Shown here piece by piece: positions 1-9,617 of a stretch of DNA of 64,000 nt. Every line of letters begins with the position of its first letter. Position 1 is the first letter of the stretch. The translations under genes were made by a program, and so were the position numbers. Origin of the DNA: Methylotenera_A sp049687015 (lineage in GTDB: Bacteria > Pseudomonadota > Gammaproteobacteria > Burkholderiales > Methylophilaceae); contig JBAVIP010000032.1 in NCBI GenBank assembly GCA_049687015.1, forward strand, positions 1 to 64,000, given 5' to 3'. The notes under the pieces are model-generated. The model was not told the origin of the DNA. It saw nothing but the letters and a program-made list of their open reading frames with translations, and did no database searches.

Positions 1-298
1 GCCAATACCATTTTATTCGCAAGAGCTTCATCCCTAAGCAAGTCCTGCATGGCTCCTGCTAAACTTTCGGGCGCTTCTGGTGAAACAACAAAACCTGTTT
101 CTTCATGTAAATTAATAAACGATGTTCCGGCTCTGATTTCACATAAAATCATCGGCTTTTTCATCATAGAGGCTTCTAATAAAACCATACGGAGAGCTTG
201 TTGCCTTGTTGCTTGATTTTCAGGATCCTGATCTGCAATAACAATTTTTGCGTTCACTTATTTACCTGCAAACCTTTAGCCAAATGGTAAACGGAATG
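1..298 (-). pseudogene. Remnant of a family 4 glycosyltransferase, internally deleted
   Basis: Two pieces of a GT4-like protein lie next to each other in different frames. Positions 298-257 encode HSVYHLAKGLQVNK followed by a stop; this resembles the first helix after the N-terminal GGxE loop of GT4 enzymes. From 257 to the window edge another frame encodes a C-terminal GT-B part: ALRMVLLEASMMKKPM (the E-x7-E region), then LHEETGFVV. The roughly 200 residues that normally separate these parts are missing, so I read it as an internally deleted pseudogene. The gene continues past position 1, so its true C-terminus is unseen. The fragment frame could start at GTG (257), but an in-frame TAA lies directly before it. 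Confidence 0.6.
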
Positions 299-351
299 TC
301 ACAAACCTGCGAATGGAGAAAATAATGCAGTTGTACTGTGGGTTGTACGCA

Positions 352-1215
352 TTATAAACTATCAGCAGAGTAAAGCTCAAACATCCAGCGTAACGTATCT
401 TCTAATGATGGCATTGGAATTTCACCTACAGCTTTAACTAACTTTTCTGGACTACCACATAAACGATGAATCTCGTTGTTACGAACAAAAGCTGGGTTAG
501 TTTTGACTTGTAACTCATGACCTGAAATTTTACTGAGAAATGCAAGCACAGACTTTAATGTTACAGGTTTGCCAGAACAAACATTGTAAATCTCTTGTGT
601 TTTAGCTTTTTTCAACAATTCTAAATAAGCGCTACACACAAAGCGTACATCATTAAACTCGCGCTCAACATCTAAATTACCCAATTCAACAAACTCTGCA
701 CGCCTTGCAAAATGAGAAACCAATTTTGGAACTACAAACGAGCTGGCTTGACCAGGCCCAGTGTAGTTAAAAGGTCGTACAAAAAATAAAGGTAGGTGAG
801 CATGATAGGCGCGTGCCATGAACTCCATAGACAACTTACTCATAGCATAATGGTTGATGGGCGCTGGTACTTGAGTTTCCGTAATGGGCGATTGGTCACA
901 ATTGCCATAGACATTTGCACTACTGGCTAATAATATCTTATGCAGTGGTTTTTTAGTTGCAGCCAATGCATCCAATAAATTTAGCGTACCAATTACATTA
1001 ACTTCATAAAAGGCACTGACGTCTGCATGCCCCACAAAACTAATCGCCGCAAGATGTACAACCGCTTCAGGCGACACTTGCGCAACTTCTGCATTAAGCG
1101 CATCACAATCATTTAAATTAGCCTGTAGAGCGACTACTTCATGTCCTCTGGCTCTGGCAATAGGTACAAAATGCCGACCAGTAAAACCATCGGCACCTGT
1201 CACTAATATCCTCAA
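352..1215 (-). CDS. rmd: GDP-4-dehydro-6-deoxy-D-mannose reductase
   Basis: A 287-residue extended short-chain dehydrogenase. It has the N-terminal Rossmann motif GADGFTG (residues 7-13), the serine-rich strand LLASSANVYG and the catalytic pair Y123-xxx-K127 (YAMSK). The family reduces GDP-4-keto-6-deoxy-D-mannose, made by Gmd, to GDP-D-rhamnose using NAD(P)H. The start codon overlaps the gmd stop by 4 bases, so the two are translationally coupled and probably catalyse consecutive cytoplasmic steps. GDP-D-rhamnose is the expected product, but GDP-6-deoxy-D-talose synthases are close relatives and cannot be excluded by eye. This is the last intact gene on the left side of the polysaccharide locus. 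Confidence 0.85.
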   Translation of the reverse strand: MRILVTGADGFTGRHFVPIARARGHEVVALQANLNDCDALNAEVAQVSPEAVVHLAAISFVGHADVSAFYEVNVIGTLNLLDALAATKKPLHKILLASSANVYGNCDQSPITETQVPAPINHYAMSKLSMEFMARAYHAHLPLFFVRPFNYTGPGQASSFVVPKLVSHFARRAEFVELGNLDVEREFNDVRFVCSAYLELLKKAKTQEIYNVCSGKPVTLKSVLAFLSKISGHELQVKTNPAFVRNNEIHRLCGSPEKLVKAVGEIPMPSLEDTLRWMFELYSADSL

Positions 1216-2246
1216 AATGTGGATCCTACCTGATTACGGCGAATATCTGCCTCTACCATCATCTGACAAAGCTGCTCTAGCGTTGTTTTAGGCTCCCAGC
1301 CTAATTCTCGTTTGGCTTTTTCTGGGTTGCCAATTAACAACTCAACTTCTGCAGGGCGATAAAATTTCGGATTTACACGCACCAAAGTTTTATTAGTTTT
1401 GGTATCAATGCCAATTTCATTTTCGGCCACACCTTGCCAAGCTAATTCAAACCCTGCGGCTTTGGCAGCCATAGTGACATAATCTCGCACTGTTTCTGTA
1501 CGATTAGTCGCCAGCACGTAAGTATCGGGCTTGTCGGCTTGTAGCATGCGCCACATACCTTCAACATACTCTTTTGCGAATCCCCAGTCGCGCTTTGCAT
1601 CCATGTTGCCTAGCTCAAGCACATCTAACTTACCAAGTTTAATTTTAGCCATGCTATCAGTGATTTTTCGCGTTACAAATTCACGCCCACGCAACGGTGA
1701 TTCATGGTTAAACAAAATACCACTTGAACCAAAAATGTTATAACTTTCACGGTAGTTAATCGTCATCCAATGCGCATAAAGCTTAGCTACGCCATAAGGG
1801 CTACGTGGGTAAAACGGTGTAGATTCAACTTGTGGAATCGCCTGCACTTTGCCAAACATCTCAGAAGTGCTCGCCTGATAAAAGCGAATCTCAGGATTAA
1901 CAATACGAATAGCTTCAAGCAAATTAACAGGTCCAATACCTGTAATTTCCGCAGTTGTAATGGGTTGTTCAAACGACACGCCTACAAAGCTCTGCGCTGC
2001 CAAATTATAAACTTCTGTTGCGCCTGTGGTTTGCAGCAAGCGCACGCTCGCACTTAAGTCCGTAATATCATATTCGACCAAATGCAAGTTGGGATGTTTA
2101 TCAACCCCTAACTCTTCAATTCGCCAGAAATTTACTGAACTGGTACGACGAAAAGTACCGTACACGATATAGCCCTTTTCTAACAAAAGCTGTATCAAGT
2201 AGGCTCCATCTTGACCTGTAATTCCTGTAATGATTGCTTTTTTCAT
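1212..2246 (-). CDS. gmd: GDP-mannose 4,6-dehydratase
   Basis: A 344-residue extended SDR enzyme converting GDP-D-mannose to GDP-4-keto-6-deoxy-D-mannose, with bound NADP+ acting as internal hydride carrier. Visible signatures are the nucleotide-binding motif GITGQDG (8-14), STSEMFG (127-133), the catalytic Y151-xxx-K155 in SPYGVAK and the conserved FNHESPLRG loop. Length is normal for bacterial Gmd. The substrate is supplied by the ManC homologue at 18034-19440, and the product passes to the reductase encoded by the overlapping downstream gene. The residue after RG in RGREFVTRKIT is Arg where most Gmd proteins have Glu-Thr; this is a small deviation with unclear effect. Confidence 0.93.
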   Translation of the reverse strand: MKKAIITGITGQDGAYLIQLLLEKGYIVYGTFRRTSSVNFWRIEELGVDKHPNLHLVEYDITDLSASVRLLQTTGATEVYNLAAQSFVGVSFEQPITTAEITGIGPVNLLEAIRIVNPEIRFYQASTSEMFGKVQAIPQVESTPFYPRSPYGVAKLYAHWMTINYRESYNIFGSSGILFNHESPLRGREFVTRKITDSMAKIKLGKLDVLELGNMDAKRDWGFAKEYVEGMWRMLQADKPDTYVLATNRTETVRDYVTMAAKAAGFELAWQGVAENEIGIDTKTNKTLVRVNPKFYRPAEVELLIGNPEKAKRELGWEPKTTLEQLCQMMVEADIRRNQVGSTF

Positions 2247-2323
2247 TTTTATTCTCTATAAATATATGATCTTGTGTTTTAAGTATCAGAAAGTGCCTAA
2301 TATCAAGAATACCAGATACCTTG

Positions 2324-3565
2324 TTAGAAATTCAAGCAATGACGAGCAACAACATCTTCAAAATACGACACAAGCTCTGCTACACGGTTCTGCAAGTGAT
2401 AATGAGCCTCAAAATATTCCCGACCATTTTTTCCAATACGATCACGCTCTTCAAGCGGCATTTCGTAAAGTTTTATTACCGCCTCCGCCAAGGCGCTAGC
2501 ATCACCTGCGGGGCAAGTAAGACCTGCGCTTGCTTTATTAACAACATTAGCGGACTCACCGTTACAGCTTGCGATTACGGGTTTCCCTGAAGCCAGATAG
2601 CTTTGTAGCTTGCTCGGGATAGTTGACGACAGTGCTGGCTCATCTCGCAAAGTCAAAAGCAAAACAGATGCAGAGGCATAGATTGAGGCCATATCTTCAG
2701 CTGGAACTTGTCCAGTCATTACGACATTATCCAATCCACCACTCTCAATACTTTTTGCTATAGAGTCGGCCATGCTACCGTTACCAACCAAATAGAACTT
2801 TATTTTTTCTAAACTTTTTAACAACTTAGCGGCTTCAATGATTGTTTCGCAGGATTGGGCTGTTCCGATGTTGCCAGCGAAGACAACTGAAAACCCTTGA
2901 GCAGCTGCATTTGCTATGCGCAAACCTTGGCTCGTCGTAGATAGCTCAAATGACGTATCTTCAGCCGAGTTTGGAAAGTAGCGAATGTTGTCTCTTTTGC
3001 TTGCCCACTGCTCCACAGAGGCGCGAAAACCCTCCGACTGAATCAGGATAACATCCGAGAAGCGGTAGATATAGCGCACCACAAACCCTACCATGCGCAA
3101 TATCCATCGGCTTTTGATGAAGCCCGTCGCCACCAAGGCATCGGGCCATAGATCCTGTACCCAAAGAACAAGCGGCGCACGCTTCAGCCAAGCCACATAA
3201 ATAGCTGGTAGTGCTTGCAGCAGAGGTGAAGGCGCGTAAACAAAAACCACATCAAACTTTCTGCCACGCAGGGCGTAAGGCGCAAACAGGTAACCTGAAG
3301 CGATAAATGAAAGGTAATTAAGTGCCAGCCCTATGCCGGAATTATTACCTCGCTGCCTCAGCGGGATGCGGATCACATCAAACCCGGAATATTCATCTTT
3401 TTGAATGCCTGTAGCCTTGTAACCAACAAAGATTTTCCCCTCTGGGTAGTTAGGTTTGCCAGTCAATACCGTGACTTCGACCCCCTGCGCATGCAGACTG
3501 CGCACAACCGCATTGATATGAAAATTCTCAGGCCAAAAATACTGGGTCCAAATTAGCACTCTCAT
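2324..3565 (-). CDS. Glycosyltransferase, GT4 family, WcaI-like
   Basis: A 413-residue GT-B glycosyltransferase. The N-terminus (IWTQYFWPENFHINAVVRSL, then VTVLTGKPNYPEG) is the typical opening of colanic-acid WcaI-like enzymes. The C-terminal donor-binding half includes VVFAGNIGTAQS and TIPSKLQSYLASGKPVIAS. It is expected to act at the inner face of the cytoplasmic membrane, adding one sugar to the lipid-linked chain. Donor and acceptor cannot be told from sequence; proximity to gmd/rmd makes GDP-D-rhamnose one candidate. The start overlaps the upstream glycosyltransferase gene by 4 bases. There are no sequence signs of damage. Confidence 0.85.
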   Translation of the reverse strand: MRVLIWTQYFWPENFHINAVVRSLHAQGVEVTVLTGKPNYPEGKIFVGYKATGIQKDEYSGFDVIRIPLRQRGNNSGIGLALNYLSFIASGYLFAPYALRGRKFDVVFVYAPSPLLQALPAIYVAWLKRAPLVLWVQDLWPDALVATGFIKSRWILRMVGFVVRYIYRFSDVILIQSEGFRASVEQWASKRDNIRYFPNSAEDTSFELSTTSQGLRIANAAAQGFSVVFAGNIGTAQSCETIIEAAKLLKSLEKIKFYLVGNGSMADSIAKSIESGGLDNVVMTGQVPAEDMASIYASASVLLLTLRDEPALSSTIPSKLQSYLASGKPVIASCNGESANVVNKASAGLTCPAGDASALAEAVIKLYEMPLEERDRIGKNGREYFEAHYHLQNRVAELVSYFEDVVARHCLNF

Positions 3566-4602
3566 CTTAGCACTTCTGCTAGAAACTCTTCAGCCGAATG
3601 AATTTGAATGATAGGCTCCGCCTTGCCTAAAAAACGCCTGACCGCCCGAGCAATAGAAACAGGAGAGTTTGGATCAAAAGTTTCCGAAGGCTGAATTACA
3701 TCGCGCACGTAATCCAGTTCAGATGCAATTACAGGCAACCCATGTTTAGTTGCCTCAATCAGGGGTAATCCAAGTGATTCAGTTTTTGATGGAAAAATCA
3801 ACGCAACTGAAGATTGATAAAGATTGGGGGTGTCTATCGCAGGCACCTGGTTAAGATTCACAATATTCAGCCCATACTCCTGCGTATATCTTGCAATTTC
3901 ATCAGAAAGCAATGGAAATAACTGGGGATTTACGGTAAGTGCTAAAGAAGGCTTCAAGCCTGCATCTGCAAGTAAGCGCCAAGCCTCAAGCAGGTTGCTA
4001 TGATTCTTATGTGCCTCGCCACTGGCAACATATACAAAGTCATATTTTTGCATGCCAATAGAAGTTTTTTCTACCGAGCACAAATCTATTAATGGCGCAA
4101 AAGGCAGCACTGAGACCTCTGCATCATTTCCCAAACATCTTTGTACAGCAATTGCCATAGAAGGCGTCTGCACAATGTGTCGGTTGCAATTCCCCCGCAT
4201 CACACGTGTCCATAATCGTTCAATAGTGAGACGTATTCTGGTGAAAAATGAATAGCCAACAAGCGCCCCTGTCTCAAACAAAATACGATTTTGCACAAAT
4301 ACTACGACACGACCACGAAGGGGCAGTAACGGTGGCAAACCATGAAAACACAGAACTACATCATTTTCCGTAGTTGTTCGCCATAGCCTCCACTCCGCAC
4401 ATAGCCTTGAAAAGACTGAGTGATTAACGTAATGTTGCGATGTACCCATAGGCAAATGTAGTTGTTGTTTGGCACGACAGTCAAGTTGTGCAAACTTAAT
4501 TGAGAGACGAGGCGCTGACAGAAGAGCTTGCAGCAGCATTAAACCACCACCCGAATGAACATTCGGCGCATGCAAAATAAGATTTATTGTTTTCTGTTGC
4601 AC
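3562..4602 (-). CDS. Glycosyltransferase, GT4 family
   Basis: A 346-residue GT-B glycosyltransferase. The N-terminus HAPNVHSGGGLMLLQAL has the Gly-rich acceptor-side loop, and the C-terminal half carries the E-x7-E motif in ESLGLPLIEATKHGLPVIAS, which binds the nucleotide-sugar donor. At 346 residues it is shorter than the 400-residue neighbours but within the range of mannosyl/rhamnosyl GT4 enzymes. The next gene begins 4 bases inside its end, so it is co-translated with the WcaI-like enzyme. Specificity is unknown; a role in building the polysaccharide repeat is inferred from context. Confidence 0.8.
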   Translation of the reverse strand: MQQKTINLILHAPNVHSGGGLMLLQALLSAPRLSIKFAQLDCRAKQQLHLPMGTSQHYVNHSVFSRLCAEWRLWRTTTENDVVLCFHGLPPLLPLRGRVVVFVQNRILFETGALVGYSFFTRIRLTIERLWTRVMRGNCNRHIVQTPSMAIAVQRCLGNDAEVSVLPFAPLIDLCSVEKTSIGMQKYDFVYVASGEAHKNHSNLLEAWRLLADAGLKPSLALTVNPQLFPLLSDEIARYTQEYGLNIVNLNQVPAIDTPNLYQSSVALIFPSKTESLGLPLIEATKHGLPVIASELDYVRDVIQPSETFDPNSPVSIARAVRRFLGKAEPIIQIHSAEEFLAEVLR

Positions 4603-4668
4603 TGTTAGACCTAGCTCAGTTTAACCTTAAAAATTTCGTCATGAGGGTATCCTGAATTTTTTGACATG

Positions 4669-5928
4669 CTATTTAATGTGTTCCAAAATATCAGCGAAAC
4701 GCCTAGCAACATAGTCGTCACTAAAGGTTTGCCTAAAATCTTGATCACACCATCCGGATGTGGATGGATTCATCACATAATCGACTGCGCCTTCAATAGC
4801 TTGTGATATTCCAAGAATATCAGATGGGCGAGCATGCCAGCACCCTAGCCCCTTGATAGCATCTTCCGACCCTCCGGCGGGTGCTATTCCAACAATAGGC
4901 GTATCAGCCCCCATATAATCGGAGAGTTTGCTTGGCAGAAAAAGGTTCTGCCGAACATCTGCCTCAATCAAAAGCAGAATGTCAGCGTCATACATCTTCT
5001 CTAAAGACTGTATATAGGTAATGTTAGGCACATTAGTAATGGTGTCTTTTGGAAGTAACTGAGCCGCATGGGAATTCAACATCGCCGCAGGGGCTTGGCC
5101 AACAAGCTCAACTACTAACGCCCCCTTCAGGTCTTTACGTCTCTCATATAAACAATTTAAAGCTTGGAAAAGGGGTTCCGGTGAACGTCGACCATACAGC
5201 ACGCCCACATATCGCAAAGTAATTCTTTCATTACTAACCTTTGGCCGCTGTGGGTATAGCTCCATACTAAAAGCATGCGGTATCACATCGCACTTGCTCC
5301 TCGTTAGAGCCGGATGGTTGTTAAGCATTAGATCAAGCGAATAGGCAGAACTGTGCACTATAAAATCTGCCGCGTTGACTGTGCGTGCTTCATGCCGCCG
5401 ATTCCAGAGTTTGGCAAGTCTGTTGACTTCGAGGGGGTTGCCCTGCCACGGGTCACTAAACTGTGCGATCCATTTAACGTTCTTCCGCTGCTTTTTCACT
5501 CGCACCATTACAGCATTGATTGAATGAAATGGCGACCAAGTCATCACCCCATCATATTGGCTCAAATCCATATCCATCAAGTGTGCATAAGCACTGCTGT
5601 GCAAAACGGTCATCAGGTCTGGCACTCGAGCCAGCACCCTTGCCCTACTTTGCAAGTTTTCAACTAATCCTTGCAAAGGATTAATTCGAAAAACATGTGA
5701 GAATGCCTTATCTACAAAAGGCAATAAGCTGTCGTCAAGGGGCAGTTCTTTACAAAATGAATCTGCGCATAATACATCCACCTCGTAGCCCAACCGAGCG
5801 ATGGCTGCCATCGGCTTGAATACTGTCGGTGCCATTTGCACCTGCATTGGCGGAAATGCATAACTGAATAGCAGAATTCTTCCCTTTGGGGTCGAAATGG
5901 AATTCGCCGAATTTATTCTAGAAATCAC
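4669..5928 (-). CDS. Putative glycosyltransferase, GT-B fold
   Basis: A 419-residue protein with a GT4-like layout: an N-terminal beta strand and proline loop (RILLFSYAFPPMQVQMAP), a central linker, and a C-terminal donor-side segment LPSKLSDYMGADTPIVGIAP. The classical E-x7-E motif is not obvious; a PSKL-x-[DY]-x-[GA] variant, common in polysaccharide-locus enzymes, takes its place. I therefore call the fold with fair confidence and the activity with less. It sits between an acyltransferase gene and the 346-residue glycosyltransferase, all leftward with short gaps, so it is probably part of the same transcript. Confidence 0.7.
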   Translation of the reverse strand: MISRINSANSISTPKGRILLFSYAFPPMQVQMAPTVFKPMAAIARLGYEVDVLCADSFCKELPLDDSLLPFVDKAFSHVFRINPLQGLVENLQSRARVLARVPDLMTVLHSSAYAHLMDMDLSQYDGVMTWSPFHSINAVMVRVKKQRKNVKWIAQFSDPWQGNPLEVNRLAKLWNRRHEARTVNAADFIVHSSAYSLDLMLNNHPALTRSKCDVIPHAFSMELYPQRPKVSNERITLRYVGVLYGRRSPEPLFQALNCLYERRKDLKGALVVELVGQAPAAMLNSHAAQLLPKDTITNVPNITYIQSLEKMYDADILLLIEADVRQNLFLPSKLSDYMGADTPIVGIAPAGGSEDAIKGLGCWHARPSDILGISQAIEGAVDYVMNPSTSGWCDQDFRQTFSDDYVARRFADILEHIK

Positions 5929-5955
5929 GTTTTCTCAATATAAATCATACACAAA

Positions 5956-7014
5956 TTATCCAAATACACGTTGAAACCCTGGTACTAGTCTAATAACAGC
6001 AGCAACCATAAGGCTAATAAAAAAAGTAGCTGCCGATATCATCAAAATTGTTACAAGCATGGGGGCATGACGGTTGATAGCCGAGATGAAATTACTATAG
6101 CGAACTGCCTCAAGAGCCAGTAAGTGGAAAAAATAAATCAGAAAACTTCTATCACTAATCCATTGAAGGCTCTTCGCCACACGTTCTGATACTCGCGCAC
6201 GTGTGATAAGAATAAAGGCGGCGATAGCAGAGACTAAAACATTAGGACTAAAATACAAGTAAGCTGTTTCTATGGGCGCACTAGCCTGTTCACTAAATCT
6301 CCAAGTAAGGCCAAATGTGCCTAACACACTGATCACAAAAATCAGGAACCAGATTGAAGTAGGAATTCGGTCTTTTGGTGAGGATGCTATAACCGCGCCA
6401 ATCAAAAAATATCCACCATACCCAAAGAAGCTGTTTTGCTGAATCACTGATAATAAGGGTAATGGTTGATATACAGGTACGGAGGTTATGATCACCCAAA
6501 GCACAAACAAATATTTCTTCAAGTCTTCTCTTTCCAAAATAGTATTGAATATGGCTTGGAAGACAGGAAGCATCATATAAATACCAATAATCATGTAAAC
6601 AAACCATAGATGGTACATTGCTGGCTGACGAATAACGCTCCACCAGTCAACTGGAACGCCATTGTTATGGTAAACAAATAGAAGATATAAGGCACTCCAT
6701 GTAAGCAGTGGGAACAGAACCTTATTAATACGCTGGATAAGATTCAGAAGTGTATAAACCTGCCTCCCGCGCTTTAACAACAAAGCACCAGAAATCATTA
6801 CAAAGAGAGGAACTGAACATCTGGACAAAGAGTCCAGAAAATTCGCGGATAACCAGTCGCCAATGGGCACTTTTCCATATTGGTAGAAAGTAGCTCCACA
6901 CGAATGAATAAGAACAACGCCAAACATGGCGACCACTCGGCATAAATCGGCCCAAGCAGCACGCCTACTGGCTGATGATTTATGTGGATCTACTGAGAAC
7001 GAGCCAGAATGCAT
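5956..7014 (-). CDS. Acyltransferase family 3 membrane protein
   Basis: A 352-residue polytopic membrane protein of the acyltransferase-3 (OafA/WecH) type. The first transmembrane helix carries the family signature, RRAAWADLCRVVAMFGVVLI followed by HSCG, with the likely catalytic His in VVLIHS. About ten hydrophobic helices follow, ending in MISAATFFISLMVAAVIRL. Members transfer acetyl or other acyl groups from the cytoplasm to sugars on the periplasmic side or to lipid-linked glycans. Here it probably decorates the polysaccharide. It is one of two such proteins in the locus; the other is at 11515-12600. The acyl donor and target sugar are unknown. Confidence 0.8.
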   Translation of the reverse strand: MHSGSFSVDPHKSSASRRAAWADLCRVVAMFGVVLIHSCGATFYQYGKVPIGDWLSANFLDSLSRCSVPLFVMISGALLLKRGRQVYTLLNLIQRINKVLFPLLTWSALYLLFVYHNNGVPVDWWSVIRQPAMYHLWFVYMIIGIYMMLPVFQAIFNTILEREDLKKYLFVLWVIITSVPVYQPLPLLSVIQQNSFFGYGGYFLIGAVIASSPKDRIPTSIWFLIFVISVLGTFGLTWRFSEQASAPIETAYLYFSPNVLVSAIAAFILITRARVSERVAKSLQWISDRSFLIYFFHLLALEAVRYSNFISAINRHAPMLVTILMISAATFFISLMVAAVIRLVPGFQRVFG

Positions 7015-7068
7015 TAAGCCAACTCCAACAACATAAATGAACAGTCAAACCAATTGTCAATTTCGCAT

Positions 7069-8289
7069 TTAATGATCTGCATATTGAGTGGTCGTCTGAA
7101 TATTTAAAAACTGCAAGAATGTTTCTTTCATACGCTCCAATGTAAAATCGCGCATAAAGCAAAAAGTGCCATTCGACGCCACCTTGCAATAATGCTCCAT
7201 ATCAGCAATTGCATGCTCCAAGTGCTTTAGAATGGCTGGTGGATCCAAAGACTCACAAAGATATCCAGCTTCATGTTGTTTGATATATTTCGCTGGTGAT
7301 GAATAAGCTGGCGCATGACAAAAAACTGGACGCCCCGCAGCAAAATAGGTGACCAATTTTGATGGAAAGCTACTGCTTGACTCTTCCCTGAATTCCTCAG
7401 AGAACCAATAAGGCATATAGAGTAGGTCAGCTTCTGACAACAAACGAATTGTCTCCTCTTGGCTTTGCCAACCGAGGTACTCAAAATTCGCAGGAGACTG
7501 GGTAAACGACTGAAACCCCCCTCCCATCACTCGGATACGAATTCTCCGCCCAGCAATTGTCCAGTTAACTTGGTTCAGGGTATGAATCAGGCTGCTCCAC
7601 TCTGCTTGCGCATAAAACTGTCCGGCCATACCAATAATGAACTCATCCCCAGCATGGGGACATTTAGCTGGCTCCCTGGCAAGTTCACGAGGCAAACCAG
7701 CAATTACTGGCTGATTGCGCACGCCGTATTGATTAGAGTAAGTCTCTGACATTGCCCAAGACGCAGTTGCACATGACGCACTGTAACGAATAACGTTGTC
7801 AAACTCAGTTAGCAAGCGTCTCTGAGTAATATCATCAATTCGACTAGCTCGCAACCACCAGCCGAATGGATCCCAGACCTGAGTGAGAAGAGGCAGGCCT
7901 AATTTCCGAGACAGTTGCCGTGCAAGACGAACCATCGTCTGTCCTTGCAACACAACCCATACTGCATCAACCTGCTGTTGTTTAGCGAAAGCAACTATCT
8001 GTGGCAACAGTTCATATCGTACACGCGCAGATTGAATTAATTCATAAATAAACGCTGATAAATCACCCATCTTGCCAGGAAAAATTCTGACAGAGGCTTC
8101 TCGGGGTTTTTTCAAAATCAACTTAGGCAGAGATCCTAATTCCGCAGGAATTTCTGGATTCAGTGAAGGGTTCACTACTGCACAAAGCGCGATTTTATCA
8201 GTGGGTAAAAAACTTACCAGTCGATCTAATACCAAGCCAGCGGTGAAATTCCTGCATGGCGGAATGTCTGTTAAAAGCAATACTTTCAT
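7069..8289 (-). CDS. Putative glycosyltransferase, GT-B fold
   Basis: A 406-residue protein opening with MKVLLLTDIPPCRNFTAGLV, a GT-B N-terminal strand. The C-terminal half has EFIIGMAGQFYAQAEW, LLSEADLLYMPYWFSEEF and SFPSKLVTYFAAGRPVFCHA, the last being the donor-side PSKL motif also seen in the neighbouring gene at 4669-5928. Overall it reads as a polysaccharide-locus glycosyltransferase without a textbook E-x7-E motif. Its start overlaps the end of the upstream glycosyltransferase gene by 4 bases. Substrates are not recognisable. Confidence 0.7.
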   Translation of the reverse strand: MKVLLLTDIPPCRNFTAGLVLDRLVSFLPTDKIALCAVVNPSLNPEIPAELGSLPKLILKKPREASVRIFPGKMGDLSAFIYELIQSARVRYELLPQIVAFAKQQQVDAVWVVLQGQTMVRLARQLSRKLGLPLLTQVWDPFGWWLRASRIDDITQRRLLTEFDNVIRYSASCATASWAMSETYSNQYGVRNQPVIAGLPRELAREPAKCPHAGDEFIIGMAGQFYAQAEWSSLIHTLNQVNWTIAGRRIRIRVMGGGFQSFTQSPANFEYLGWQSQEETIRLLSEADLLYMPYWFSEEFREESSSSFPSKLVTYFAAGRPVFCHAPAYSSPAKYIKQHEAGYLCESLDPPAILKHLEHAIADMEHYCKVASNGTFCFMRDFTLERMKETFLQFLNIQTTTQYADH

Positions 8290-9500
8290 TTTGCGGCAAC
8301 CATTCGATAAACTTCAGCTAAGCGCCGCGCATACATATCATCACCATAATGCAATTCAGCCATTTTTCGACCCTTACGCCCCCTTTCTTCTCGTTCTTGC
8401 GGGTTGTCTATCAAGCGTTGCAAGGCTTGGTACAATGCTTCAACATCGCGCATGGGTACAGAAACTCCGACATCCGGAGCAAACGTAACTTCGGGCAACG
8501 AAGTTCCCTCAAAAACAATCACAGGCTTGCCACAGGCAAACGCCTCAATCGCCATTACACCAAAGGCCTCAGCAATAGACGGCATCAGAAAAATGTCAGA
8601 GGCCACAAATGCATCCCGTGTAAGTTCTTCATCATTTGTCCAGCCAAGCTCCACAAGTTGAAAGCGATCAGAAAAACGTTCCATCAAACCTTTACTATTT
8701 AATGTTAAGAGGCATACTGGCTGCTTGGTTTTGATACGTTCTAGTGCCTGAATGACGTAAGCCAGCCCTTTAGTCTCGTTGATAACTGCTCGAAAGCATA
8801 TGACCAGCGCGTTTTCTGGAATCCCAAACCGCTTTCGCGCGCTTGGTGCAGCAACTGGAGAAAAGAAATTGAGATCAAGCCCGAAAGGTACTTGATGAAT
8901 ATGAACACCCTCGAATAGCGGTGATGCCTCAACCATGTCGCGCATCCACTTGGATGCCACGATAATGTCAAATTTTGAATTATTATATGCCCTACGTTTG
9001 TAGTTGAAAAGAAAACGCGTGTGATCCCTCAGCAGTGGAAAATGAATATCCAAATCAGGACAATTACCGCATCCAATTTGCCAACGTTTGCAATCAAATG
9101 GATAAACGCAATGCCCGGTCATGGCCCACGGATCGTGTAATGTCCATACAGTTGGTTTTAAATGAGTGATCTTGGGTAGATCAGAAAGACTCAGAAATCC
9201 AGAATGGATGATATGAAGATGCAGCAATTCAGCTTCTTGAAAAGCTGGCATTTTGAGCATTTGTGATGCGTGTGGATACAAAACCGATTGCAAAGATGTG
9301 ATTCGTTCAACACGGTTCACCAGCCGGTTGATCTTTCTTGTCCAATCCCCGTCAAAAGTAAGCACTTCTGGATTTTGTGTATCTTTTTCCCAAACTAAAT
9401 GGCGAGATTCGATACCGTGCTTTTTGAGGAGGGGTGTAATGGATAACCCGTTAAACCTTCTACCAGGTGATTCATATCCATTTATCTGTAAAACTTTCAC
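8286..9500 (-). CDS. Glycosyltransferase, GT4 family, with cysteine cluster
   Basis: A 404-residue GT-B enzyme. The C-terminal E-x7-E motif is clear in EAFGVMAIEAFACGKPVIVF. Around residues 130-150 it has a cysteine cluster, HCVYPFDCKRWQIGCGNCP, a hallmark of a GT4 subgroup found in colanic acid and O-antigen loci, possibly metal-binding. The N-terminus MKVLQINGYESPGRRFNG gives the usual first strand. It probably transfers one sugar to the growing lipid-linked chain at the inner membrane. Its gene is separated from the methyltransferase gene upstream by about 117 bases, in which I see no gene. Confidence 0.85.
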   Translation of the reverse strand: MKVLQINGYESPGRRFNGLSITPLLKKHGIESRHLVWEKDTQNPEVLTFDGDWTRKINRLVNRVERITSLQSVLYPHASQMLKMPAFQEAELLHLHIIHSGFLSLSDLPKITHLKPTVWTLHDPWAMTGHCVYPFDCKRWQIGCGNCPDLDIHFPLLRDHTRFLFNYKRRAYNNSKFDIIVASKWMRDMVEASPLFEGVHIHQVPFGLDLNFFSPVAAPSARKRFGIPENALVICFRAVINETKGLAYVIQALERIKTKQPVCLLTLNSKGLMERFSDRFQLVELGWTNDEELTRDAFVASDIFLMPSIAEAFGVMAIEAFACGKPVIVFEGTSLPEVTFAPDVGVSVPMRDVEALYQALQRLIDNPQEREERGRKGRKMAELHYGDDMYARRLAEVYRMVAAK

Positions 9501-9617
9501 TATGACCTTACTCCTTTATTATTCCATATCTCATTACGGTTTCATTATGCGGTATCCTTTACCTGTGCCGCAAACCAGTTCTTCTTGAACTACATCCTAT
9601 GATTTTTTAAGGCATTA

